DNA of 64,000 nucleotides from Labilibacter marinus (GTDB lineage: Bacteria; Bacteroidota; Bacteroidia; Bacteroidales; Marinilabiliaceae), in contig NZ_LXYE02000044.1 of the NCBI RefSeq assembly GCF_001659685.2, forward strand, positions 1 through 64,000. The letters run 5' to 3'. The notes below the pieces were generated by a model. It was given only the letters and a program-made list of their open reading frames with translations. It made no database searches and had not been told where the DNA came from. Numbering within the stretch: the stretch's first letter is position 1; every line of letters begins with the position of its first letter. This document shows positions 18,100 through 26,900 of the stretch, one piece after another. The position numbers were made by a program, and so were the translations under genes.

Positions 18100-19728
18100 A
18101 TGCCTAAAGGAATATTTAATGTACCAATTGCCGAAAATGAGCCGGTATTAAGTTACGCTCCAGGAACATCTGAAAGAGAAGAACTTCAAGCACAGTTGAA
18201 AGCATACAAAGCATGCGAAGTGGATATTCCAATGTACATTGGTGGAGAAGAAATTAGAACGGGCAACAAAGTTTCTATGCATCCTCCTCACGACATTAAG
18301 CATTGCTTGGGTTATTATCATCAGGGTGATGAAACACATGTTCACCAAGCTATTGATGCAGCATTAACAGCCAAAGAAAAATGGGCTAATTTAAGTTGGG
18401 AACATCGTGCAGCTATCTTTTTAAAAGCTGCTGATTTAGTAGCAGGTCCTTACCGTCAGAAAATAAATGCAGCTACCATGTTGGGGCAATCGAAAAATGC
18501 ATATCAAGCCGAAATTGATGCAGCTTGTGAGTTAGCGGATTTCTTCCGTTTTAACGTTCAATACATGACCGATATATATGCCGAGCAACCAGAAAGTGCT
18601 CCTGGCATGTGGAATAGAGTAGAGTACCGACCATTGGAAGGTTTTGTATTTGCTTTAACACCATTTAATTTCACCTCTATTGCAGGAAACTTACCATCCG
18701 CCCCGGCATTAATGGGCAATACAGTTGTTTGGAAACCTTCTAAAACTGCAGTATACTCTGCTCAGGTATTAATGGAGATATTTAACGAAGCAGGTGTGCC
18801 ACCTGGAGTAATTAACTTAGTTTATGCTTCTGGACCTTTAACTGCTAAGGTAGTTTTCGAACACCCAGAATTTGCAGGAATTCACTTTACTGGCTCAACT
18901 GGCGTATTCCAAAGCATGTGGAAAACCATTGGAGCAAATATTGAGAAATATAAATCGTACCCCCGTATTGTTGGAGAAACAGGAGGTAAAGATTTCATTT
19001 TGGCACATAAATCATGCGATGCCAAAGCAGTAGCTACGGGTATTGTACGTGGTGGCTTTGAGTTTCAAGGACAAAAATGTTCTGCCGCTTCTCGTGTTTA
19101 TATTCCTGCCAGCAGATGGTCAGAGATTAAAGGTTATGTGGCCGAACAAATGGCAGAATTAAAAATGGGTGACCCTGAGGACTTCTCAAACTTTGTAAAT
19201 GCGGTAATCGACGAAAGCTCATTCAACAAACTGTCTGGAGCTATTGATGCTGCAAAAGAGAGCAAAGAAGCCGAAATTATCTTTGGTGGTAATTACGATA
19301 AATCAAAAGGTTATTTTATTGAGCCAACCATTATTGAAACAAGCAATCCGCAATACGATACTATGGTAGAAGAATTGTTTGGCCCAGTAGTGACCTTATA
19401 TGTGTACGAGGATGCCAAGTTTGAAGAAACGATGGATATTTTAGATAAAACATCGATGTATGCATTAACAGGCGCAATCTTTTCGCAAGATAGATATGCT
19501 GCTGAATTAGCTACTAAACGCTTGGTAAATGCGGCAGGTAATTTTTACATCAATGATAAACCAACAGGAGCGGTGGTTGGTCAGCAACCATTTGGTGGAT
19601 CTCGCGGATCAGGAACCAATGACAAAGCTGGTTCAGCCATTAATTTAATGCGATGGGTTACTCCACGTACCATTAAAGAAACGTTTGTTCCTGCTCACGA
19701 TTACAAATATCCATTTTTAGAGAAATAG
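18100..19728 (+). CDS. pruA: L-glutamate gamma-semialdehyde (1-pyrroline-5-carboxylate) dehydrogenase
   Basis: An aldehyde dehydrogenase of 542 residues that oxidises glutamate semialdehyde to glutamate with NAD+, the second step of proline breakdown. It is the stand-alone type with an N-terminal extension, as in Bacteroidetes and in the mitochondrial enzyme. Key features are TPFNFTSIAGNLPSAPALMG, the nucleotide-binding GSTGVF, ETGGKDF (the general-base Glu), the catalytic cysteine in FEFQGQKCSAASR, and GPVVTLYVY. Proline dehydrogenase is not beside it. The gene has its own promoter and terminator. Confidence 0.95.
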   Translation: MPKGIFNVPIAENEPVLSYAPGTSEREELQAQLKAYKACEVDIPMYIGGEEIRTGNKVSMHPPHDIKHCLGYYHQGDETHVHQAIDAALTAKEKWANLSWEHRAAIFLKAADLVAGPYRQKINAATMLGQSKNAYQAEIDAACELADFFRFNVQYMTDIYAEQPESAPGMWNRVEYRPLEGFVFALTPFNFTSIAGNLPSAPALMGNTVVWKPSKTAVYSAQVLMEIFNEAGVPPGVINLVYASGPLTAKVVFEHPEFAGIHFTGSTGVFQSMWKTIGANIEKYKSYPRIVGETGGKDFILAHKSCDAKAVATGIVRGGFEFQGQKCSAASRVYIPASRWSEIKGYVAEQMAELKMGDPEDFSNFVNAVIDESSFNKLSGAIDAAKESKEAEIIFGGNYDKSKGYFIEPTIIETSNPQYDTMVEELFGPVVTLYVYEDAKFEETMDILDKTSMYALTGAIFSQDRYAAELATKRLVNAAGNFYINDKPTGAVVGQQPFGGSRGSGTNDKAGSAINLMRWVTPRTIKETFVPAHDYKYPFLEK

Positions 19729-19768
19729 ATTCTGAATAGAATTAAATAAAAGATAAGTATAAAGATTC

Positions 19769-19803
19769 AAAGCCGATTTCCCAACAGAGGAAATCGGCTT
19801 TTT
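19769..19803 (+). terminator. Terminator after pruA
   Basis: A strong hairpin, AAGCCGATTTCC / GGAAATCGGCTT with a short loop (CAACAG) and followed by TTTT, lies 40 bp after the pruA stop. Confidence 0.9.
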
Positions 19804-19906
19804 CGATGAACAGTGTACAATACGCTCTGCTCTATGCCCTGTAACTCGTCACCCATTACTCTAGGCACTTTTGCTCTTTTCCCTTTCCACTATCAACGCA
19901 TTATTC

Positions 19907-19914
19907 TATCTTTG
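19907..19914 (+). promoter_or_regulatory. Promoter -7 element upstream of the DivIC-like gene
   Basis: TATCTTTG matches TAnnTTTG. It lies 17 bp before the ATG at 19931 and inside the longer open frame that begins at 19871, which argues for the shorter protein. Confidence 0.5.
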
Positions 19915-19930
19915 TACAAAACAAGTAATA

Positions 19931-20233
19931 ATGAATTTACCTAAAGTAAATATTCCTTCATTCTTAAAGAATAAATACATACTCACGCTAGTTGTATTTG
20001 GCGTATGGGTGGCTTTTTTCGACCAAAATAATCTTTGGGATAGAGCCAAGCTTTCGTCCAGAATAGAACAATTAGAAAAACAGAAACATCATTATCAGGT
20101 AGAGATCGAACAAAACGAACGCAAGCTAAGTGAAATTCAAGAAAGCCCAGAAAGTCTAGAGAAGTTTGCACGTGAAGAATATCTAATGAAAAAGAAGGAT
20201 GAAGATATCTTTGTTATAGTTGAAAAGGATTAA
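19931..20233 (+). CDS. DivIC/FtsB-like septum formation initiator
   Basis: A 100-residue bitopic protein with a short basic N-terminus, one membrane helix (about 17-33, ILTLVVFGVWVAFF), a coiled coil (about 40-75, RIEQLEKQKHHYQVEIEQNE) and the family ending PESLEKFAREEYLMKKKDEDIFVI. FtsB/DivIC proteins work with FtsL and FtsQ/DivIB in the divisome. The ATG at 19931 is chosen over the TTG at 19871 because it gives the normal domain layout and the longer frame would run across the promoter element. Confidence 0.88.
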   Translation: MNLPKVNIPSFLKNKYILTLVVFGVWVAFFDQNNLWDRAKLSSRIEQLEKQKHHYQVEIEQNERKLSEIQESPESLEKFAREEYLMKKKDEDIFVIVEKD

Positions 20234-20354
20234 AACTTCATTAAGTAATTATAGAGACATAGTACTTCAACAAGCAGCAACTTAAGCAATGACTACTCAT
20301 TAAATATCAATATTTTTCACTAGCATTGCGGTTTCAAATTATATTATATACAAC

Positions 20355-20672
20355 ATGTACAAAGCACTTAGCATAGCCTATTATATTGGAATGATACTAG
20401 TTTTACTGGGAATATTATTTCAATTAAATGAAATTCCTTATGCATTCATCTGTTTGGTATTGGGACTTATTCCTTTGCTTGGCGTGCGACTTTTTAACTT
20501 TTTAAAAGGTAAAGCCGAAAACAAACGTTTAAATGGAATAATGGTGATCAGTGCATTATTTCTAGTGGCAGCTGCAGCCCTCATATTCTTACATCGTAAT
20601 TATTGGATTATTGCCGTTTTAATTACTGCCACACTTGATTTATATGTGACCTTTAGAAAGTTTAAAAAATAA
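20355..20672 (+). CDS. Small membrane protein, unknown function
   Basis: A 105-residue very hydrophobic protein with about four membrane helices (about 5-22, 28-48, 62-78, 84-98) and a basic tail (FRKFKK). A basic loop KGKAENKRLNG sits between helices 2 and 3. I recognise no family. It follows the DivIC-like gene by 121 bp and converges on the glycosyltransferase gene. Confidence 0.65.
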   Translation: MYKALSIAYYIGMILVLLGILFQLNEIPYAFICLVLGLIPLLGVRLFNFLKGKAENKRLNGIMVISALFLVAAAALIFLHRNYWIIAVLITATLDLYVTFRKFKK

Positions 20673-20689
20673 CCAGTATATACCCTTAT

Positions 20690-21943
20690 CTATTGCTTTT
20701 GAAGTTCTCTGAATTTAAGAAGTAATTCACTCTCTTCAAATATATCATTGTTATCCAAACCGATTACCTCTAACAGCTCCATTGCAGCATCATAAACGGG
20801 CATTCTTTCCAGAAAATGTTCATGTGTATAATTCACATACTTAACTAGCTTAAAAGCATTAAAAGCATGAAAGAATCGCTTCCTAAACATTTCAATCGTT
20901 GAACAGTTTTCTCCAATTGGTTTTAACTCCTCATAAAAGTCTGAATTCAATAAAAAACTCCTTACCCTACCAGGTAAGTTCATTACTTCCTTCTGAAATT
21001 CATCCTCTGAGATTTTATAATAACTATCAATACTATCGAACAGAGGTTTTAAATCGACAAAACATTGTAAATTATAACTTAGGTATTCACTTTCATTATT
21101 ATCAACCATCTTTTTAACGGATGGTCCTGTTCCAAAAGGCACTCGAGTAGAGATGCGCGGAGAAGGATATACAGTTGTTGTATTCAAGTTTCCATAATTA
21201 CCTTGCTGCAATAACTTTTGAATAAAATAGAATTCTTCACCGCCTTGTCGCCTATTCATACCACCTACACTTACATACGAACTAGCCTTACACGAAAAAC
21301 AAGAACCAATGGTATGCTCCGCATATGGTAATCCAATATATTGCAGACACGCTACATAATATCTTAAATGAATTTCGTATTGCTTAATAGCTGCATATAT
21401 GTTTTGCTCATATTTATCTCCTTCTATAGGATGTTCAAAATAAATAGAACAAGCTTTATTCTTAGTATTGCTGTAAAAGCCAAAAATCTCCTCAAAGTAG
21501 TTTGTCTCAACGGTAGAATCGGCATCTAAGGATACAATAATTCCATTTACCTCCTCATTAACGGAAAAATGATGCACCGCTAAATCCATTCCTATTTTCC
21601 GTGCTAAACCAGCACCAAAATGTTTTCGTGGTAAATCGAATGCTTTAAGTACATATATATTTATAAAACCAGATTTATTGGAATAGGCTTCAATTTGTTT
21701 TATCGTTTCCTCCTGCTTTTCAATAATACTACCAGCTGCACCTTCAACAGCATTAAACACTAATAAAACAGATACCTTAGCATTTATAGGCTTACATGCA
21801 AATAGGGAGTCAAGTGTATCGTTTAGTTCGTCCTCTAAATAAACAGGAATAACCACCACCATAGCTGAGTCTGCCATTTGGTTAACATCAAAATCCGTAA
21901 ATGGAGCGTGCTTACTTAAATATTTATCGAATGCTTGTATCAT
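20690..21943 (-). CDS. Family 2 glycosyltransferase
   Basis: A 417-residue GT-A-fold glycosyltransferase. The N-terminal part shows MVVVIPVYLEDELNDTLDS, the metal-binding DAD in IVSLDADSTVETN (about residue 140), and a later GGEEFYFIQKL acceptor-side motif. There are no membrane helices, so it is a soluble or peripheral enzyme that transfers a sugar from a nucleotide donor. The unusually polar C-terminal 120 residues are helical. Donor and acceptor cannot be told from the sequence, and no other glycan genes are adjacent. Confidence 0.82.
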   Translation of the reverse strand: MIQAFDKYLSKHAPFTDFDVNQMADSAMVVVIPVYLEDELNDTLDSLFACKPINAKVSVLLVFNAVEGAAGSIIEKQEETIKQIEAYSNKSGFINIYVLKAFDLPRKHFGAGLARKIGMDLAVHHFSVNEEVNGIIVSLDADSTVETNYFEEIFGFYSNTKNKACSIYFEHPIEGDKYEQNIYAAIKQYEIHLRYYVACLQYIGLPYAEHTIGSCFSCKASSYVSVGGMNRRQGGEEFYFIQKLLQQGNYGNLNTTTVYPSPRISTRVPFGTGPSVKKMVDNNESEYLSYNLQCFVDLKPLFDSIDSYYKISEDEFQKEVMNLPGRVRSFLLNSDFYEELKPIGENCSTIEMFRKRFFHAFNAFKLVKYVNYTHEHFLERMPVYDAAMELLEVIGLDNNDIFEESELLLKFRELQKQ

Positions 21944-21956
21944 GGTTTCCTGAATT

Positions 21957-21991
21957 AAAAAAAGGCAGACTCCTTAAGGAATCTGCCTTTT
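21957..21991 (-). terminator. Terminator after the OmpH-like gene
   Basis: A near-perfect hairpin, AAAGGCAGAYTCCTT / AAGGAATCTGCCTTT with one mismatch, whose minus-strand copy ends in a run of seven T. It lies 19 bp after the OmpH-like stop. Confidence 0.9.
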
Positions 21992-22009
21992 ATATGCTTA
22001 TGTCTTTTC

Positions 22010-22642
22010 TTACTTAGTGGCTTCTGCGCTTTCGCCCTTGCTAATTTCGTAACGACTATTTAAAGCGTCCGCAATTTGCTGTGTAATATTTACACCCGGA
22101 GCACTATATAATACATTATCACCTAAAGTATTACTTAAAATCATTTTAAAACGACCATCTGCATTGTACTCTTCCAAGTAGTTGGTTAGAGTATCGCGTA
22201 ATTGACGATTTAAGCCTTCTTGTTCTGCCATTAACTCCTGAGACAACTTTCCATTTAATTTTTGAAGCTCTTGTTCTCTCGCCATTAAATTTCTTTGCTC
22301 TTGTTCAGCTCTTTCTCTAGATAAAAAACCATTATTCTGAACCTTACGTTGAAACTCAGTCATCTGATTTTGTAATCTCTTAGCTTGTTCATTGAAATCA
22401 GTACGCGATTTCTCCTCTTTTTTCAATAAGTCTTCTTGTAAATCAATGGCTAATTTATACTGACGTAATAAAGAATCTGTATCAATATAGGCTACCGGAA
22501 ATGTTCCACCTTCATTTATTCCTTGTTTAGCATTTTTATCACTATGCTCTCCTGTATTTGTTTCCGTTTGACAACCTGTAAACACGATTGACGCCAACCC
22601 AAATAATAATGCAAAATTAACAAACTGTAAGTTTCTTTTCAT
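22010..22642 (-). CDS. OmpH/Skp-like periplasmic chaperone lipoprotein
   Basis: A 210-residue protein with a lipobox (VFTGC) and a long helical coiled coil (about 60-150, rich in Q, E, K and R: LQNQMTEFQRKVQNNGFLS) flanked by short beta segments, FPVAYIDTDSLL before and DGRFKMILSNTLGDNVLYS after. This is the OmpH/Skp family, which holds unfolded outer-membrane proteins. The ATG at 22642 is chosen; the frame extends nine codons to a TTG. It lies directly downstream of the PorP/SprF gene on the same strand but has its own promoter. A lipid anchor is a variation on soluble Skp. Confidence 0.87.
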   Translation of the reverse strand: MKRNLQFVNFALLFGLASIVFTGCQTETNTGEHSDKNAKQGINEGGTFPVAYIDTDSLLRQYKLAIDLQEDLLKKEEKSRTDFNEQAKRLQNQMTEFQRKVQNNGFLSRERAEQEQRNLMAREQELQKLNGKLSQELMAEQEGLNRQLRDTLTNYLEEYNADGRFKMILSNTLGDNVLYSAPGVNITQQIADALNSRYEISKGESAEATK

Positions 22643-22744
22643 TTCTGTTTTTTTTGTTTTTAAGGCCAATATTTATGCAGATAAGATCTACCATAAATAT
22701 TTGTTAGTCCTACTCCAAAGGAGTTACTCTTTTTAATCGAACAA

Positions 22745-22752
22745 CAAATATA
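22745..22752 (-). promoter_or_regulatory. Promoter -7 element upstream of the OmpH-like gene
   Basis: On the minus strand this reads TATATTTG, a match to TAnnTTTG, about 100 bp before the ATG. A small hairpin (AACTCC TTT GGAGTA) lies in the resulting leader near 22720. Confidence 0.45.
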
Positions 22753-22842
22753 AATTAATAACAAATATTTAAAAATTTATTTTACACTTTTTGCAATATG
22801 GCAAGAAATAAGTATCTGTTTACTCAAATACAGAATAGTACT

Positions 22843-23913
22843 TTAGAATATTCTACGCGACCTAGAACGATATTTACTGCGCGAAGCTCCTCCTCCAGAA
22901 TAGCCTGGTTGTGAACAAGGTATTGCACTTCGGTTAATCTTAGGTTTATTGGATGATGGTATAGTATACATGATAGAAAACTCATGAGATCCACCTGTAT
23001 TTCCTGCAAGCTCAGATAAGGTTAAATCAAATGAATAACCCAGACGCATCTGACCTAGATGAATACCCATAATAGCAATGATAGCATCCTGATTTCGTAA
23101 GCTTTCCTGATTAGCCCCTGGTAAACCTCTATACCACAAACCTAACTCTATAGGATTATATACCCAATAGGCACCTAAATCTAATTGACTAAAATCAGCT
23201 TGTTTTCTATAATTAAACGCAAAAGTTACACTTTGGTCAGGCATTCTTCTTCTACCTTCTTTATATACCCATTTATATCCTCCAAACATGGTCATCTTTA
23301 AATCATAATTGGATTCGATATCTGTAAAACCAACATCACTTTTCACCAGATGATCAACGGTTATTCCACCCCAATACAAATTACTATATATCATAACCGA
23401 AGCAGCTGCATCAAACTTACTAAATTGATCTTGCTCCACAGTAATTGGCGTACTTGTTACTCCTGTACCCCCTGGACCTATTTCTCGTCCAGAAACGGCT
23501 TTGGAAGGATCAATAAAGGATTGGGCCAACTTAAATTGTAGGCCTGGACGCACCATAACCTTATCTGATACATAAATTTCATAGGCATATAACAAGCCAA
23601 CATTCTGGTTTATTAACATTCCTTTTCCTTGGTCATCTCTGTAAAACTGAAGACCTACTCCACTATTGTAATCTGCAATATAATGGTCGAATGCACACGA
23701 CAAGGTTTTATAAGTACCAGGAATACTTGGCCACTGATCACGATAATGCAAACTCAATCTACTGCCATCAGTAAGCCCTGTAAAAGAAGGACTCAAATAC
23801 AGTGGTGACGCGTAATTTTGAGAAAACGAGGCATCCTGAGCTTTTAAATTACCTTCAATAAAAAGGCAAATGAATAAAACAATAACTATAAATATATTGC
23901 TATGTCTGACCAT
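22843..23913 (-). CDS. PorP/SprF-family type IX secretion outer-membrane protein
   Basis: A 356-residue protein with a signal peptide (about 1-25, ending LKAQ) and the PorP/SprF pattern: DASFSQNYASPLYLSPSFTG at the N-terminus, SLHYRDQWPSIPGTY, then repeated amphipathic beta strands ending in HEFSIMYTI. These are outer-membrane barrels; SprF is needed to secrete the giant adhesin SprB in Flavobacterium. Here the gene is 61 bp downstream of a SprB-like giant gene on the same strand, matching the sprB-sprF order. The C-terminal 30 residues are basic and Ser/Arg-rich (SRSKYRSRSRRIF), which is unusual and would lie beyond the barrel. Confidence 0.93.
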   Translation of the reverse strand: MVRHSNIFIVIVLFICLFIEGNLKAQDASFSQNYASPLYLSPSFTGLTDGSRLSLHYRDQWPSIPGTYKTLSCAFDHYIADYNSGVGLQFYRDDQGKGMLINQNVGLLYAYEIYVSDKVMVRPGLQFKLAQSFIDPSKAVSGREIGPGGTGVTSTPITVEQDQFSKFDAAASVMIYSNLYWGGITVDHLVKSDVGFTDIESNYDLKMTMFGGYKWVYKEGRRRMPDQSVTFAFNYRKQADFSQLDLGAYWVYNPIELGLWYRGLPGANQESLRNQDAIIAIMGIHLGQMRLGYSFDLTLSELAGNTGGSHEFSIMYTIPSSNKPKINRSAIPCSQPGYSGGGASRSKYRSRSRRIF

Positions 23914-23936
23914 ATTAAATCACTTCTATATAGTAT

Positions 23937-23968
23937 TGTAGCAAGGAGTTTAATATCTCCTTGCTACA
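23937..23968 (-). promoter_or_regulatory. Perfect intercistronic hairpin between the giant gene and the PorP/SprF gene
   Basis: Two perfect 12-nt arms, TGTAGCAAGGAG and CTCCTTGCTACA, enclose an 8-nt loop and fill half of the 61-bp spacer. No T-run follows on either strand, so it is not a standard terminator. It may protect the 3' end of the giant mRNA, mark a processing site, or set the ratio of the two proteins. Confidence 0.7.
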
Positions 23969-23974
23969 CATTTA

Positions 23975-26900
23975 TTATCTTACTAGTAATACACTTCCTG
24001 CCTCATTAAACACGGTACCACTAATAAATGTACCTGTTGCCTTCCACACATATACTCCTTGCGGCGACAATTGGTTATTGAAAAATCCATTCCACCCTTC
24101 TTCTATATCCTCACTTTCATATATCAATTGTCCCCAGCGGTTAAATATCTGAATTTTAAAAGTTTCTACATCACGTTTTCTTGGTTTAAAGATAGAATTA
24201 TCTTCTAAACCTCCAGCAGAACCAGAATTTCCACCGTCAGGTCTTGGCTCAAATGCATTAGGAAACTCTATAAACCCTTCCAACTTAACGGTAACAATAT
24301 CAACCTTCGTAATTTCGTCAATACAATTATACTCACTTTCTACCATTAAACTAACAGAGTAAACCCCTTCTTCCGTATATCCATGAGATGGATTAACCAA
24401 GGTAGATGTATTTCCATCACCAAAATCCCATAAATAACGAACTGCATCAACCGAAGCATCATTACAATCTAACTTCTGACTTGGCACATAAACCACCTCA
24501 GGACCATAACTAAAATCAGCCACTGGATGATCATGAACAATGATATCCATTTGGTGAGTTCCATTTAGGCCATCTGGTCCAGGAGCAGTTAAAGTAACTG
24601 TATATACTCCTGGGTCATCAAATGTATGTACCGGATTTCTTTGCGATGAAATATCTCCATCACCAAAGTCCCAATTATAGGTAGAACCACCAATAGACTG
24701 ATTCGTAAATTGAATTGCTAATGGGTAACACCCCTGTATAGTATCTACCTTAAATGCAGCACTCGGTACCACTCTGTATTCAACACTAACATCATCGTAA
24801 GTAATACAACCATTCACATCCATGGTCCATCTATAAGTATTAACACCTTCGTTAAGGTCATTTACCTTGGTATTATAGAAAGTATTATCATCAAATTGAC
24901 CATTACCTGCAACTATTGACCAAGTAGCTCCTAAATCGCCAGGATTAGATGCTTTAAGCTCATAAGTCGACTCATAGCTAATATCATCTTCTCCAGCATA
25001 AGGAGCCGCTTTATTAGAGATGATTTCAACAACATCTTCAGTGGTACAACTTCCATAAGTAACAGTCCACAATAATCTATTTTCTCCCAGTTCTAAATCT
25101 CGAACAATAGAAATAGGACTGCTTGCGTCATCGAACTTACCATTACCACTTAAAACAGACCAAGAACCAACTCCCGAAGTAGGATCACTTGCATTTAAAG
25201 TGACATAATCTTCACAGGATTCCTTATCCGTACCAGCCTCAGCTTGACTTGGAATATTATTTCTAACCACAATTTCATCAGATGAAATACACGAACCTTT
25301 CTGAATATTCCACATTAAGATGTTATCTCCATGCGTTAGATCCTCCACTCTAGTTTTTGGATCTGCCTCATCAATAAAAGTGGCATTACCCGAAACAAGT
25401 GTCCAATAACCAGTGCCTTGTGTGGCTACATTAGCATCCAAAGGTGCATAATTTTTACAATCCTCAATATCTGGACCTGCATTAGATGTGGTAGGTGTAT
25501 TATTAATGATCTCAATAGAATCTGTTAAAGTACACTGTCCTTGCGTTATAGTCCACATCAAAACATTTACACCTTCATTCAAATTACTGATTGTTGCACC
25601 AGGAAGGGCTGGGTTATCGAAATTACCTCCTCCTTCTATAATGGACCAATTTCCAGTTCCAAAATCAGGTTCTGCTGCTTTTAAAACCACCGTTGGCGAA
25701 CAATACTCTTCATCTCTGCCCGCATAAGGTATGGACGGTTTATTATTAATGACTAATACATCATCCACCGAAGTACATAATCCGTTATCACTTGTAACAA
25801 TCCATCTAAATACGTTTTCGCCTTTAGATAATCCTGAGATACTCGCTTTAGGCTCTAACACTTCGGTAGCCGATATAAAGGCAGCCCCCGTTAGTATTTC
25901 CCATCTACCAGATCCAATACTCACTGGCGTGGCATCTAATATGGTAAAGTCCTCACACAACTCCTGAGTATTACCAGCATAGGCTGTACTTGGCGTATGA
26001 TTAATAATATCCACTTCTGCAGAAGTAACACAACCTTTATTATTGATGCTCCACATTAAACGATTGGTTCCTTTCGCCAAGTCAAACACTTCTGTAACTG
26101 GGTCATGAGAATTAACAAACTTAGCTTGACTTCCTCCACCAACAACAGTCCAAGTACCTACACCTGGCAGAGCACTATTCGCTTCTAAGAATGTCTTATC
26201 AGAACAAACTTCTTGCGTACCTCCAACAGTTGCCTCAATCGTATTAAAGTCAATTTCTACATCATCAATCGAATTACAACCCTTATATTCTACTGTCCAT
26301 CTGAAAATATTCTTACCAAACTTCAGGCTATCCACTAGGGTAGAATTATCTAAATCATCTACAAACTTACCGCCACCAGATCGAATGGTCCAATGACCCG
26401 CTCCAACTTCAGGGTTTGAAGCCCCTAAATAAATGGAATTATCACAAGTGGCTTTATTGTCTCCTGCAAAGGCGGTTGAAGGTTGATTATTGGTAACCTT
26501 AACTTCACTTACAGATCGACACCCTTGATGATTGATCGTCCATGTTAGAATATTTTCACCTTTATCAAGATTCCTAACATTGGTATAAGGATCTAGGTTA
26601 TCATCAAAATTTGCAGATCCAGAACCTCCTAGTACACCCCAGTTACCCTCTCCTGGTAATGGATTGTTCGCTTCAAGAACAGCAGTGTCAGCACAATTGA
26701 TTTGCTCGTACCCTGCAAATGCTTCAATTAAATTATTAGCAATCTCCACATCAGAGACCGATGTACAACCATTGTTATCAACGGTCCATCTAAATCGGTT
26801 TTTACCTTTACCTAGATTTCTAACTAAGGTATTGGTTTGTAGATCGTCCTCTATATCACCAGAACCAGATATCAATGTCCATTTACCCGTACCATAAATT

